Of a stretch of 64,000 nt of DNA, positions 1 through 6,425 are shown one piece after another. Source of the stretch: Flavobacterium sp. CF108 (lineage in GTDB: Bacteria; Bacteroidota; Bacteroidia; Flavobacteriales; Flavobacteriaceae). The translations under genes and the position numbers were made by a program. The stretch spans positions 186,001-250,000 of the forward strand of contig NZ_FQWW01000004.1 in assembly GCF_900129795.1 (NCBI RefSeq), given 5' to 3'. The notes beneath the pieces are model-generated. The model was given only the letters and a program-made list of their open reading frames with translations. It did no database searches and had not been told where the DNA came from. How positions within the stretch are numbered: the first letter of the stretch is position 1; every line of letters begins with the position of its first letter.

Positions 1-372
1 ATAAAAATGCAATCCTAAGAAAGCCAAAATAACCAATCCAGAAATAATCATATTTCTAGAACTCCAAGAAGCATTTGCAGCTCCGTTGTATTTCGCATAT
101 GCAATTGGTCTTGCAGCGCTGTTTTGAGCAGTAAGTACAAATCCCATTACGAAATGCAAAATTACTCCAAATGCCAAAACTGGCTGCAGTACAAATTGTA
201 CCAACGGATTGTAACCCATAAAATGAGAAACTTCGTTGAATACATCCTCACTAATAATAGAAATAAAATTTAAGGAAACATGCAGCGCTAAAAACGTGAT
301 TAAGAATATTCCCGAAAGGGCCATAGCCACTTTCTTTAAGATGGAAGCATTCAATAGTGCAGATTGTGCCAT
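1..372 (-). CDS. sdhC: Succinate dehydrogenase cytochrome b subunit, N-terminal part
   Basis: This is the first 124 residues of the membrane anchor of succinate dehydrogenase (complex II). The gene begins at ATG 372 and runs off the left edge. The translation starts MAQSALLNASILKKVAM and shows at least three hydrophobic helices with internal histidines (for example FLALHVSLNF and GVILHFVMGF) suited to heme or quinone binding. This matches the single-polypeptide cytochrome b558-type subunit used by Bacteroidota. The flavoprotein and iron-sulfur subunits would be expected further left on the same strand but lie outside the window. A consensus promoter sits just upstream at 406-436. The family call is from recognition of the translated sequence; the truncation is only the window edge. 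Confidence 0.88.
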   Translation of the reverse strand, partial: MAQSALLNASILKKVAMALSGIFLITFLALHVSLNFISIISEDVFNEVSHFMGYNPLVQFVLQPVLAFGVILHFVMGFVLTAQNSAARPIAYAKYNGAANASWSSRNMIISGLVILAFLGLHFY

Positions 373-405
373 AAGTGTTTAAGTAGTTTGTTTTAAAAAA
401 TTAGA

Positions 406-436
406 CAAAAATAACTCAATTACAAAAGAACTACAA
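406..436 (-). promoter_or_regulatory. Bacteroidota-type promoter of sdhC
   Basis: On the minus strand TTG (436-434), a 20-base spacer and TATTTTTG (413-406) match the Bacteroidota sigma-70 pattern TTG-N17-23-TAnnTTTG exactly. Transcription would start near 399 and leave a leader of roughly 27 bases before the sdhC ATG at 372. Confidence 0.7.
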
Positions 437-473
437 CCATTTCGTTGTTATTTATAATGATTTTAAAATAGAC

Positions 474-496
474 TACGTATACGTATTTTTACGTAT
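474..496. promoter_or_regulatory. Triple TACGTAT motif upstream of sdhC
   Basis: Three copies of TACGTAT begin at 474, 480 and 490. The first two fuse into the 12-base palindrome TACGTATACGTA. They lie about 40 bases upstream of the sdhC -33 element, where an activator or repressor could bind. No binding protein can be named from sequence. The rest of the 373-730 gap shows only AT-rich DNA and the two promoters described. Confidence 0.3.
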
Positions 497-679
497 AAAT
501 TTATTTTTAATAATAAATAATTTAGTATGAAAAAGTATAAAAAACTGCTTTAGAGGGATTTCAGCCCAATTTCAATACTTATGAGTTTCCTAAAAATTAT
601 GATATTGATATTTTATTCAAAGTTTTGATTTGTTTTCTTCAAAAGTACCAGAAGCACATAATTTTATCTAAGCAAAAAA

Positions 680-709
680 TTGTCATTCCATTACATAGTT
701 CTACCTTTA
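680..709 (+). promoter_or_regulatory. Probable promoter of mvaS
   Basis: TTG (680-682), 19 bases, then TACCTTTA (702-709) matches the Bacteroidota promoter pattern at all but the last position. Transcription would begin near 715, only about 15 bases before the ATG at 731. This argues against using the in-frame TTG at 680 as the translation start. Confidence 0.5.
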
Positions 710-730
710 TCGGCTTCAAAAAATAACAGA

Positions 731-2092
731 ATGAAAACAGGAATTGATGCCATCTCTTTTGATGTTGCAAACATACACTTACCCATAAAAACTTTGGCAA
801 ACGCCAGAAATATCGAACCGGAAAAACTAGAAAAAGGCCTTGGATTACTAAAAATGACCTTTCCGGATGTTCATCAGGATGCGGTGGTTTTTGGAGCAAA
901 TGCTTTAACCAAACTTATTACTGATAATAAAATCAACCTAAATGAAATAAGCCGAATTTATGTTGGTACCGAAAGCGGAATCGACAGTTCGAAACCAATT
1001 GCTTCTTATTTAATTAATTTGATGGAGCAAAAGTTTGGCGAAGATTCATTGGCAGAATGTGATGTTGTAGACTTTACTTTTGCCTGTATTGGTGGCGTTG
1101 ACGCTCTACAAAACTGTCTTGATTTTATAAAATTAAACCCAGCTAAAAAAGCAATTGTAGTTACAACTGATTTTGCAAAATACGATTTAAATTCTGGCGG
1201 AGAATATACACAAGGTGCCGGAGCGGTTGCGATGCTGATTACGGCAGACCCAAAAATTATTGCTTTTGATGATAATTGGGCAACGAGTACAAAAGGTGTT
1301 TTTGATTTCTTTAAACCGTACAGAACTATTTCTAAAGAAGATATTACAAAAAACACCAACAACGATTCTTGGTTTGACAATTTAGAAGCCGAAATCGAAA
1401 TACATAAAGACCAGCCGGTTTTTGACGGTCAATATTCAAATCAATGTTATATGGATCGTACGCGAAATGCTTACTTTTCATTTAAAAAATTAAAAAACAC
1501 CACCGAAACGTTATACAATACTTGGCATAGTATTGTGATGCACTTGCCATATTCTTTCCAAGGACGCAGAATGTTATCTGAAATTTACGCTTTAGACAGC
1601 GCCGAAAAAATTATTGCCGATAATATTGCACCAGCAGATTATCAAACAAAAATTAAAGAAGTGGCAAAATCTGATGATTACAGAAGTTTTGTAACCGAGA
1701 AATTACAGCCTGCAGAATTGGCTTCTTCATTAATTGGAAATCTTTACACAGGTTCCATTTTCATGGGATTGTTATCGACTTTGGCTCATTTTTATGATAC
1801 AAATAAAGAAGTTACGGGAACTAAATTTGGTTTCCTGGCTTACGGAAGCGGATCAAAATCGAAAGTTTTTGAAGGAACAATTCAACCGGAATGGAAATCG
1901 GCTTTGGCAGATGTCAAGCTTTTTGAAAATTTAGCCGAAAGCGTAGAAATTGATTTCAATACTTATGAAAGTCTTCATAAAAAAGAACAAAAACAAAGTG
2001 TAAGAACTCCGAAAAACGAATGGGTTTTAGACCGAATTGAAAAAGAAATTCCAGTTTTGATTGGGGCGAGATATTATAAATGGATTGATTAA
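731..2092 (+). CDS. mvaS: Hydroxymethylglutaryl-CoA synthase family protein
   Basis: HMG-CoA synthase condenses acetyl-CoA with acetoacetyl-CoA in the mevalonate route to isoprenoids. The protein is 453 residues from ATG 731 and begins MKTGIDAISFDVANIHLP. The active-site region VDFTFACIGGVDAL carries the expected nucleophilic cysteine at C119 of the thiolase-fold family; the more common form is ACYGA. A glycine-rich C-terminal block (FLAYGSGSKSKVFEG) matches the family signature. The open frame extends back to a TTG at 680, but the promoter at 680-709 favours ATG 731. A strong hairpin terminator follows. The length is slightly above that of Gram-positive MvaS (about 390 residues), nearer to the eukaryotic type. 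Confidence 0.9.
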   Translation: MKTGIDAISFDVANIHLPIKTLANARNIEPEKLEKGLGLLKMTFPDVHQDAVVFGANALTKLITDNKINLNEISRIYVGTESGIDSSKPIASYLINLMEQKFGEDSLAECDVVDFTFACIGGVDALQNCLDFIKLNPAKKAIVVTTDFAKYDLNSGGEYTQGAGAVAMLITADPKIIAFDDNWATSTKGVFDFFKPYRTISKEDITKNTNNDSWFDNLEAEIEIHKDQPVFDGQYSNQCYMDRTRNAYFSFKKLKNTTETLYNTWHSIVMHLPYSFQGRRMLSEIYALDSAEKIIADNIAPADYQTKIKEVAKSDDYRSFVTEKLQPAELASSLIGNLYTGSIFMGLLSTLAHFYDTNKEVTGTKFGFLAYGSGSKSKVFEGTIQPEWKSALADVKLFENLAESVEIDFNTYESLHKKEQKQSVRTPKNEWVLDRIEKEIPVLIGARYYKWID

Positions 2093-2129
2093 GAAATTCC
2101 AATTTTTTAAATTCCAAATTCCAATAAAA

Positions 2130-2156
2130 AACCGAAGCCATTGCTTCGGTTTTTTG
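2130..2156 (+). terminator. Rho-independent terminator after mvaS
   Basis: AACCGAAGC and GCTTCGGTT form a perfect 9-bp stem around a CATT loop, flanked by A and T runs. The same stem sequence is reused in the terminator near 5324. Confidence 0.8.
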
Positions 2157-2169
2157 TTTTACCCAAAGG

Positions 2170-2271
2170 TGTCATCCTGAGCGAAGTCGAAGGACACGCA
2201 AGTAACTCCGTAATAATAATCCAATCTTTGTTGAGCTTCTAGCGTGTCCTTCGACTTCGCTCAGGATGACA
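2170..2271. repeat. REP-like inverted repeat with perfect 30-bp arms
   Basis: Arms at 2170-2199 (beginning TGTCATCCTGAGCG) and 2242-2271 are perfect reverse complements separated by 42 bases. The motif is of the kind scattered through many bacterial genomes as REP/REPIN sequences. It lies in the gene-free stretch 2093-2496 with the element at 2302-2450. Confidence 0.75.
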
Positions 2272-2301
2272 GCTTGCGCCAAAAAAACTTTAACAAAGAT
2301 C

Positions 2302-2450
2302 ACAACATATAAATTAAATTGCCTCCAGCTTTAGCTGGAGGTTTAAAAATTCAAGAATAAAATGGCTTTAGCCTAAATGCTTATTTTTTTGACTAAAGCC
2401 AATCATCTACACAAATATTCCTCCACCAGTTAAAACTGGGGGCTATTGAA
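2302..2450. repeat. Three-hairpin dispersed element, copy 1
   Basis: This element of about 150 bp contains three consecutive hairpins. The first is the perfect palindrome CCTCCAGCT-TT-AGCTGGAGG (2322-2341). The second is TGGCTTTAG/CTAAAGCCA (2363-2371 with 2393-2401). The third is an imperfect stem around CCAGTT-AAA-ACTGG. A second copy lies in the same orientation at 3642-3789. It has no coding potential and was probably mobilised or copied as a unit. Confidence 0.75.
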
Positions 2451-2496
2451 ATTAGATTATCCAATTACCTCATTGACTAATTCTCTAATTAAAAAA

Positions 2497-2679
2497 TCAA
2501 TCCTTTTTATGCTGTTCCGTATAATTTTGATTTCCTTTAATTCGGGTATCTTCAGTATGCATTCCGTTTGCCATTCCTAACATAAAGGCTGTTATTACAA
2601 TTACAATTTTTCTTTTTATCCAATGAAGAAGCGGTCGTCTAGATTGCTCCAAACGAGTGTTTTTATTTTGTTTATACAT
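2497..2679 (-). CDS. Small hypothetical single-helix membrane protein
   Basis: This frame encodes 60 residues starting MYKQNKNTRLEQSRRPLL. A very basic N-terminus is followed by one hydrophobic segment (IVIVITAFMLGMANGM, about residues 25-40) and a polar tail. That pattern fits a small inner-membrane protein with its basic end in the cytoplasm. I do not recognise the family. It is the last of three minus-strand genes (GNAT, 123-residue protein, this one) bounded by two copies of the three-hairpin element. The gap to the previous gene is 59 bases, so co-transcription is possible. Coding status is inferred from position and composition. Confidence 0.5.
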   Translation of the reverse strand: MYKQNKNTRLEQSRRPLLHWIKRKIVIVITAFMLGMANGMHTEDTRIKGNQNYTEQHKKD

Positions 2680-2738
2680 TTTGAAAATGATAAATGATTA
2701 GACATTATTGTATCATCTGCGCTTAGAAAAAAAATTTC

Positions 2739-3110
2739 TTAAGCGTTGTATAAACTTTTAGTGAAGTGTTTTGAAGTGATTATTTCATTTATAAAAACAG
2801 ATTGATTTATAAATGAAGTTAGTTTTTGATGAAGAAGATCTTGTAGTTTCAGCAGTTTCTTGATTTGAAAAGTAAAAACATTTTCGGTTTTAAGAAAATT
2901 TAAAACAAGTGAAAATCTTGTTTTACTGCAAGAAGTATCTTGCCCTAATTTGTATAAACGAGAACTTTTAAGATTTAATTCTCTTTTTAAAACTACAAAT
3001 GAAGATTGGTAATATTCTGCCGATTTTGATTGAGAATATAAAGTACCATCGCCCGCAATCACGACAAAAGCCAGAAAGAGTGCAATTAGATATTTTATAT
3101 GTTTTTCCAA
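2739..3110 (-). CDS. Small exported hypothetical protein
   Basis: This frame encodes 123 residues. A lysine and a hydrophobic core near the N-terminus (MEKHIKYLIALFLAFVV), followed by a polar region reaching SQSKSAEYY, look like a signal peptide. The remainder is lysine-rich and probably helical (IKKLLKLQDLLHQKL). I do not recognise a family. It starts 12 bases after the stop of the upstream GNAT gene, which suggests one operon. The role is unknown; a periplasmic or surface location is inferred from the leader only. Confidence 0.55.
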   Translation of the reverse strand: MEKHIKYLIALFLAFVVIAGDGTLYSQSKSAEYYQSSFVVLKRELNLKSSRLYKLGQDTSCSKTRFSLVLNFLKTENVFTFQIKKLLKLQDLLHQKLTSFINQSVFINEIITSKHFTKSLYNA

Positions 3111-3122
3111 ATTTGTTTATTA

Positions 3123-3572
3123 TTAAAGTTTCATTTCCATAATAGGCATGAAACGTTTTTTTATTGAAGTTTCGAATTCTCCAATTTTTACAAATCCCAT
3201 TTTGGAGTAAAATTCCTCAGCATTTGGCTCTGAATCGAGTGTTATTTTTTCGATTTTAGCTTTCTTCATTCTGTTTAAAAAATCCAGAAGCAGATATTTT
3301 CCAAATCCTTTTCCAATATATTCGGGCAAGATAAATAAATTATCCATCGTAACATTCCTTTCGTTTTGAAAAATATATGAATAATAACCTATAATTAGAT
3401 TGTCATTTATCAATTTATAAACATGATTTTCTTTTATATAATCCTGCGAAATGGTTAAATTTTTATCCCATTTTTGAATTTGCTCCGCAGAATATCCCCA
3501 GTATGCTTTTGATTTTTTGGTTATTTCTGTTAGGATTTCGTTATCGGTTATATTGGCTTTTTCTATTATCAT
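3123..3572 (-). CDS. GNAT family N-acetyltransferase
   Basis: A cytosolic acetyl-CoA-dependent N-acetyltransferase of unknown substrate. The acetyl-CoA binding motif A is visible as LPEYIGKGFGKYLLLDFL near residues 85-102, and FYSKMGFVKIGEFE near the C-terminus is the usual motif B. The start is placed at ATG 3572 (MIIEKANITDNEIL), which puts the first beta strand in its usual position. An upstream in-frame ATG at 3590 would add MYFFKP. The resulting length of 149 residues is normal for single-domain GNATs. It heads a short minus-strand cluster with two small unrecognised genes. Confidence 0.82.
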   Translation of the reverse strand: MIIEKANITDNEILTEITKKSKAYWGYSAEQIQKWDKNLTISQDYIKENHVYKLINDNLIIGYYSYIFQNERNVTMDNLFILPEYIGKGFGKYLLLDFLNRMKKAKIEKITLDSEPNAEEFYSKMGFVKIGEFETSIKKRFMPIMEMKL

Positions 3573-3609
3573 TGGTTTGAAAAAATACATTAAAAATTAA
3601 AGCCGCCAA

Positions 3610-3640
3610 ACCTTTCTCAAAGTTTAAAACTTTGAAAGGT
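3610..3640. repeat. Palindrome ACCTTTC/GAAAGGT
   Basis: A 31-base near-perfect palindrome: ACCTTTC-T-CAAAGTTT, one A, then AAACTTTG-AAAGGT. It lies directly left of the second three-hairpin element and downstream of the gene ending at 3802. It may act as a terminator, although no strong T tract follows. Confidence 0.5.
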
Positions 3641-3641
3641 A

Positions 3642-3789
3642 ACAACACATAAATTAAATTGCCTCCTGCTTTAGCTGGAGGTTTAAGAATTCTGGAATAT
3701 AAATGGCTTTAGCCTAAACACCCTTTTTTGGCTAAAGCCCCGTCTTTTGCTCAAATATACCCCCAGTTAAAACTGGGGGCTATTGAAAT
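3642..3789. repeat. Three-hairpin dispersed element, copy 2
   Basis: A direct copy of the element at 2302-2450, with most positions conserved. Here the third hairpin is perfect (CCCCCAGTT-AA-AACTGGGGG, 3760-3779), while the first carries one mismatch (CCTCCTGCT against AGCTGGAGG). Each copy therefore keeps a different hairpin intact. It fills most of the 3591-3801 gap. Confidence 0.75.
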
Positions 3790-3801
3790 CTTTGAGAATA
3801 A

Positions 3802-4239
3802 TTATTTATAAATCGTAAATTTATTATGACTCAAAACAAAACCAAGATTTTCATAAATCGCCACATTTTCTACTCGTTTTTTATTTGTAGTAACTTCAAC
3901 GCTTTTCAAATTATTTTGATCTGCAAAATCCTGGATTTCATTTATTAATAAACGTCCAACGCCTTGACCACGATAATTTTGATGAATAAAAAACTCTTGG
4001 ATTTCGCCAACTAATCCGCAATGATGAAGAAGATTTTGGGTGTGAAAACTAATAAAACCTAAACCTTCATTTTTGTCTTCGGCAATTAGATAACGGTTTT
4101 TTGGATTTGAAATATTTTCATTGAAAATTTCTTCGAAAATTTTAAGATCTAAAACCTCATTTTCTAGTTCGCAGATTGCTTTGTAGACGAAGTCTAGGTC
4201 TTGGTTTTCAATTTTTCTGATTTTGATTTTTGGTTTCAT
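3802..4239 (-). CDS. PhnO-like GNAT acetyltransferase
   Basis: A 145-residue GNAT protein. Several blocks resemble E. coli PhnO (aminoalkylphosphonate N-acetyltransferase) as I remember it: VYKAICELENE near residue 18, the LLHHCGLVGEIQEFFI segment, the acetyl-CoA loop YRGQGVGRLLI, and a C-terminal SHNKFTIYK that parallels SHFRFTKAL. Acetylation of a small amine is therefore likely, but no phosphonate genes are nearby and the substrate is inference. The ATG at 4239 overlaps the TGA of the frame-repaired upstream gene (ATGA), which suggests translational coupling. Confidence 0.8.
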   Translation of the reverse strand: MKPKIKIRKIENQDLDFVYKAICELENEVLDLKIFEEIFNENISNPKNRYLIAEDKNEGLGFISFHTQNLLHHCGLVGEIQEFFIHQNYRGQGVGRLLINEIQDFADQNNLKSVEVTTNKKRVENVAIYENLGFVLSHNKFTIYK

Positions 4240-4588
4240 TTTTGATCTACTATCATCGTGTAAAAGTCCAAATCTTTATTTACAAAAATACTCTTAGAAT
4301 ATCTCCATTCATTATTTTCTACTTTAAAAACTTTAATTTCAACCGACTTATTTTTTTTGAAATTGAATCTCCAATTTTGATATCGTCATCGTTCTCAGAA
4401 AACAAAGAAATATAATTGTTATTCTTGATTTTAAATTGCTTGCCTCCACGAGCCTGCCTAATATCTATAATTTTTTCAGCAATTTCAGAATCATAAAAAT
4501 TCTTGAAATTTGTATACCAAAATAAATCTTTCGAAAACCACAATACAATCATTCCAAGAGTAATAAATACAAGTTTAATCGGCTTCAT
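4236..4588 (-). pseudogene. Small membrane protein gene interrupted at an A8 tract
   Basis: From ATG 4588 the frame reads MKPIKLVFITLGMIVLWF, one membrane-spanning segment, then a polar domain reaching GDSISKK. As written it shifts into a premature stop at 4319. The shift point is eight A's in the coding strand (4351-4358). Adding one A continues the protein as NKSVEIKVFKVENNEWRYS and ends at a TGA at 4236-4238 that overlaps the next gene's ATG. The repaired product has about 117 residues. This may be a true frameshift, a phase-variable tract, transcriptional slippage, or an assembly error. The family is unrecognised. It starts 7 bases after the upstream gene's stop. A start at 4615 would overlap that gene. 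Confidence 0.7.
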
Positions 4589-4595
4589 GTCTAAT

Positions 4596-5219
4596 TTACA
4601 AATTCCCACAAACAACTATATAATCAGCGTAAGTTAATTTATCATTTAGCCAGATTATTATTTCTGCTAAAAAATCTTTCATATTTTGATCGTCTGTTTC
4701 TATGAGGCTTATTTTTTCTACTATGTCTCTAATAGTTTTATTATCAAAAAAATTATGTCCTAAAACATCAAATTCATTTTCGATTGTATTATTCAATGAA
4801 TTTTTTAAAGGAAAAACCGATTGAAATTTTTCTAAAACAATATCAAAATCTTCTGTTTGAATAAATATATCATTTCTTTTGTCCGTTTTATAGAATTCTC
4901 CATTTGCATTTTCGGGCCATAAAATGAATCCAATTTTTGAATACGTTGCATTTCCAGTTGCAATTATTACTTGTTTCTGATTAATTCTTTCAACCGCCTT
5001 TATTATATCATAATTACAAATTTCGTAATTATCTTTTGCCACTTCATAATCACATTCGGCTTTATCACAAATTGTTATAATATTATTATCATGAAATTCC
5101 TGTTCGCATGATTCAATATCATAATTGTTCTTTTTAAGAAGCTCTAATGCCATATTTAAAGGAACTGGAATTTTTTCTCTTAATATTTTTATTTTTTCAT
5201 TATTCATTATTGAATCCAA
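4596..5219 (-). CDS. Hypothetical protein with UBA-like N-terminal helices
   Basis: A 207-residue cytosolic protein with no signal peptide. The N-terminal part contains two stretches that look like UBA/Ts-N three-helix motifs: VPLNMALELLKKNNYDIESC (about residues 20-40) and YEVAKDNYEICNYDIIKAVE (about 58-78). The remainder (KIGFILWPENANGEFYK onward) is acidic and unrecognised. UBA-like motifs in bacteria are best known in EF-Ts, but nothing else here resembles EF-Ts. Start choices are ATG 5219 or ATG 5207. It lies upstream of the frameshifted membrane protein and the PhnO-like gene in one apparent operon. Function unknown. Confidence 0.6.
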   Translation of the reverse strand: MDSIMNNEKIKILREKIPVPLNMALELLKKNNYDIESCEQEFHDNNIITICDKAECDYEVAKDNYEICNYDIIKAVERINQKQVIIATGNATYSKIGFILWPENANGEFYKTDKRNDIFIQTEDFDIVLEKFQSVFPLKNSLNNTIENEFDVLGHNFFDNKTIRDIVEKISLIETDDQNMKDFLAEIIIWLNDKLTYADYIVVCGNL

Positions 5220-5323
5220 AGTCGATTAATTATCAAGATTACACAATTCTAAATTCAAAATCAATAATAGTCCTGAAAAAGATAAATAGTCTCCTAAAAA
5301 GACTTATTTCAAAATAACAAAAA

Positions 5324-5350
5324 ACCGAAGCTGGATTGGCTTCGGTTTTT
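5324..5350 (-). terminator. Hairpin terminator after the 187-residue hypothetical gene
   Basis: ACCGAAGC and GCTTCGGT pair around a 7-base loop with A/T runs on both sides, so it could work in both directions. It separates the gene ending at 5380 from the operon starting at 5219. Confidence 0.75.
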
Positions 5351-5379
5351 TTATGTTTTCGTTGAAGTTCAAAAAAATA

Positions 5380-5943
5380 TCAAAGAAAATTGTCAATTAT
5401 TCTATTTACATTCACACCTACTCCACCAATGTTCGGTTCCAAAATAATACATTCATTAAGTCTTTTTCCTATACCTTTTTTCAATTCACTCTTTATTTTA
5501 AAATCTTTAATTTCCTTTCTATTCTGAATATCAACCATTATTTTTTGAATAACATCGATTACATCATTTGCGGTTTTACAGATTTTTTTTATTTCAATAA
5601 AAATTAATTTATCTTCTGGAACGTTTCCATAATACTGTCTATCATGTGCTTCTAGAAAATATTTTGGATGTATTGTAGTAATCATTAATGCAGGTAAAAT
5701 TTCAGATGGATTAATACCATTAATACTTTCCCAAGACAACAATTCAGAATAAAAATGGCTTTCTGGAATTCCTTGAATTACGACAGAATCATTTTCGGCG
5801 GCAAACTTTGCGATCTTATCAAAATTATTCCTTAATGTATTTGATATTGGCTCATCCCAATTATAATAATCTAATATGTAAAGATAATAACTCCTTTCAA
5901 CATTGCTTGGCAGTGCCGCAATTGTGCTAATTTTCAATCCCAT
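5380..5943 (-). CDS. Hypothetical cytosolic protein
   Basis: A 187-residue protein starting MGLKISTIAALPSNVERSYY. There is no signal peptide or membrane segment. Visible features are an N-terminal segment suggesting an alpha/beta fold (VVIQGIPESHFYSELL near residues 54-69), a central ALMITTIHPKYFLEAHD, and a lysine-rich helix (DFKIKSELKKGIGKRLNE). I do not recognise a family. It has its own terminator and a long upstream gap (5944-6425), so it is probably transcribed alone. It belongs to the accessory block between mvaS and pepP. Confidence 0.6.
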   Translation of the reverse strand: MGLKISTIAALPSNVERSYYLYILDYYNWDEPISNTLRNNFDKIAKFAAENDSVVIQGIPESHFYSELLSWESINGINPSEILPALMITTIHPKYFLEAHDRQYYGNVPEDKLIFIEIKKICKTANDVIDVIQKIMVDIQNRKEIKDFKIKSELKKGIGKRLNECIILEPNIGGVGVNVNRIIDNFL

Positions 5944-6055
5944 AATAAAGCTTATCTAAGTTAAAAGTATTTGAAACATTTAAAATGACAATATACGAAA
6001 ACTACAATTAAAAAAATTTCTACCTACAATAATAAACTTTCTTATGTAACCATTC

Positions 6056-6138
6056 GCGTGAGGGATAAAGGCGGTATCCTTTTATGAAGCGGAGCGGAAT
6101 AAAAGATATAGCCGAAAGCCCGACCCGGAGGGGCACGC
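6056..6138. repeat. Structured intergenic element, possible small RNA or dispersed repeat
   Basis: A compact GC-richer island in AT-rich DNA. Its ends pair (GCGTG 6056-6060 with CACGC 6134-6138), and an inner stem pairs CTTTTAT (6079-6085) with ATAAAAG (6099-6105), leaving purine-rich loops. The text AGCCGAAAGCCCGACCCGG recalls elements scattered in Flavobacteriia genomes. Whether it is transcribed cannot be told; comparison with the Rfam Flavo-1 model would be a sensible test. The rest of the 5944-6425 gap holds the inverted repeat at 6198-6287 and unremarkable AT-rich DNA. Confidence 0.45.
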
Positions 6139-6197
6139 CCAAATTAAGATGCTGAGAAACTAAGGTTCTAAACTGCTGAGATTTAATCTCGTCTCGA

Positions 6198-6287
6198 TTG
6201 TCATTGCGAGGAACGAAGCAACCGCATTTGCTAAATCAATCATTGTGTCAATTGTTTGTGAGGTTGCTTCGTTCCTCACAATGACAA
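6198..6287. repeat. REP-like inverted repeat
   Basis: Arms 6198-6223 (TTGTCATTGCGAGGAACG...) and 6262-6287 are reverse complements with one mismatch over 26 bases, separated by 38 bases. It resembles the element at 2170-2271 in design but not in sequence, so at least two REP-like families are present. Confidence 0.7.
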
Positions 6288-6425
6288 GATTGTGCAAAAA
6301 CTTTGTGTCTTAGCACCTTCGTGGCAAACCCAAAAAACAAATAAGAAAACTTTAATAAATCAATTATACGCCACTTATTCAAAAATCACTAATTTTGAAA
6401 TTCGAAGTTCAAAAACTAAGTTATT

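Noticed and set aside
639..899. Minus-strand 86-residue frame overlapping mvaS
   Set aside because: It lies antisense to a well-supported gene, and the composition (many F, L, W) is typical of antisense translation.
5353..5607. Plus-strand 84-residue frame
   Set aside because: It is antisense to the 187-residue gene, starts inside the terminator tail and has no recognisable features.
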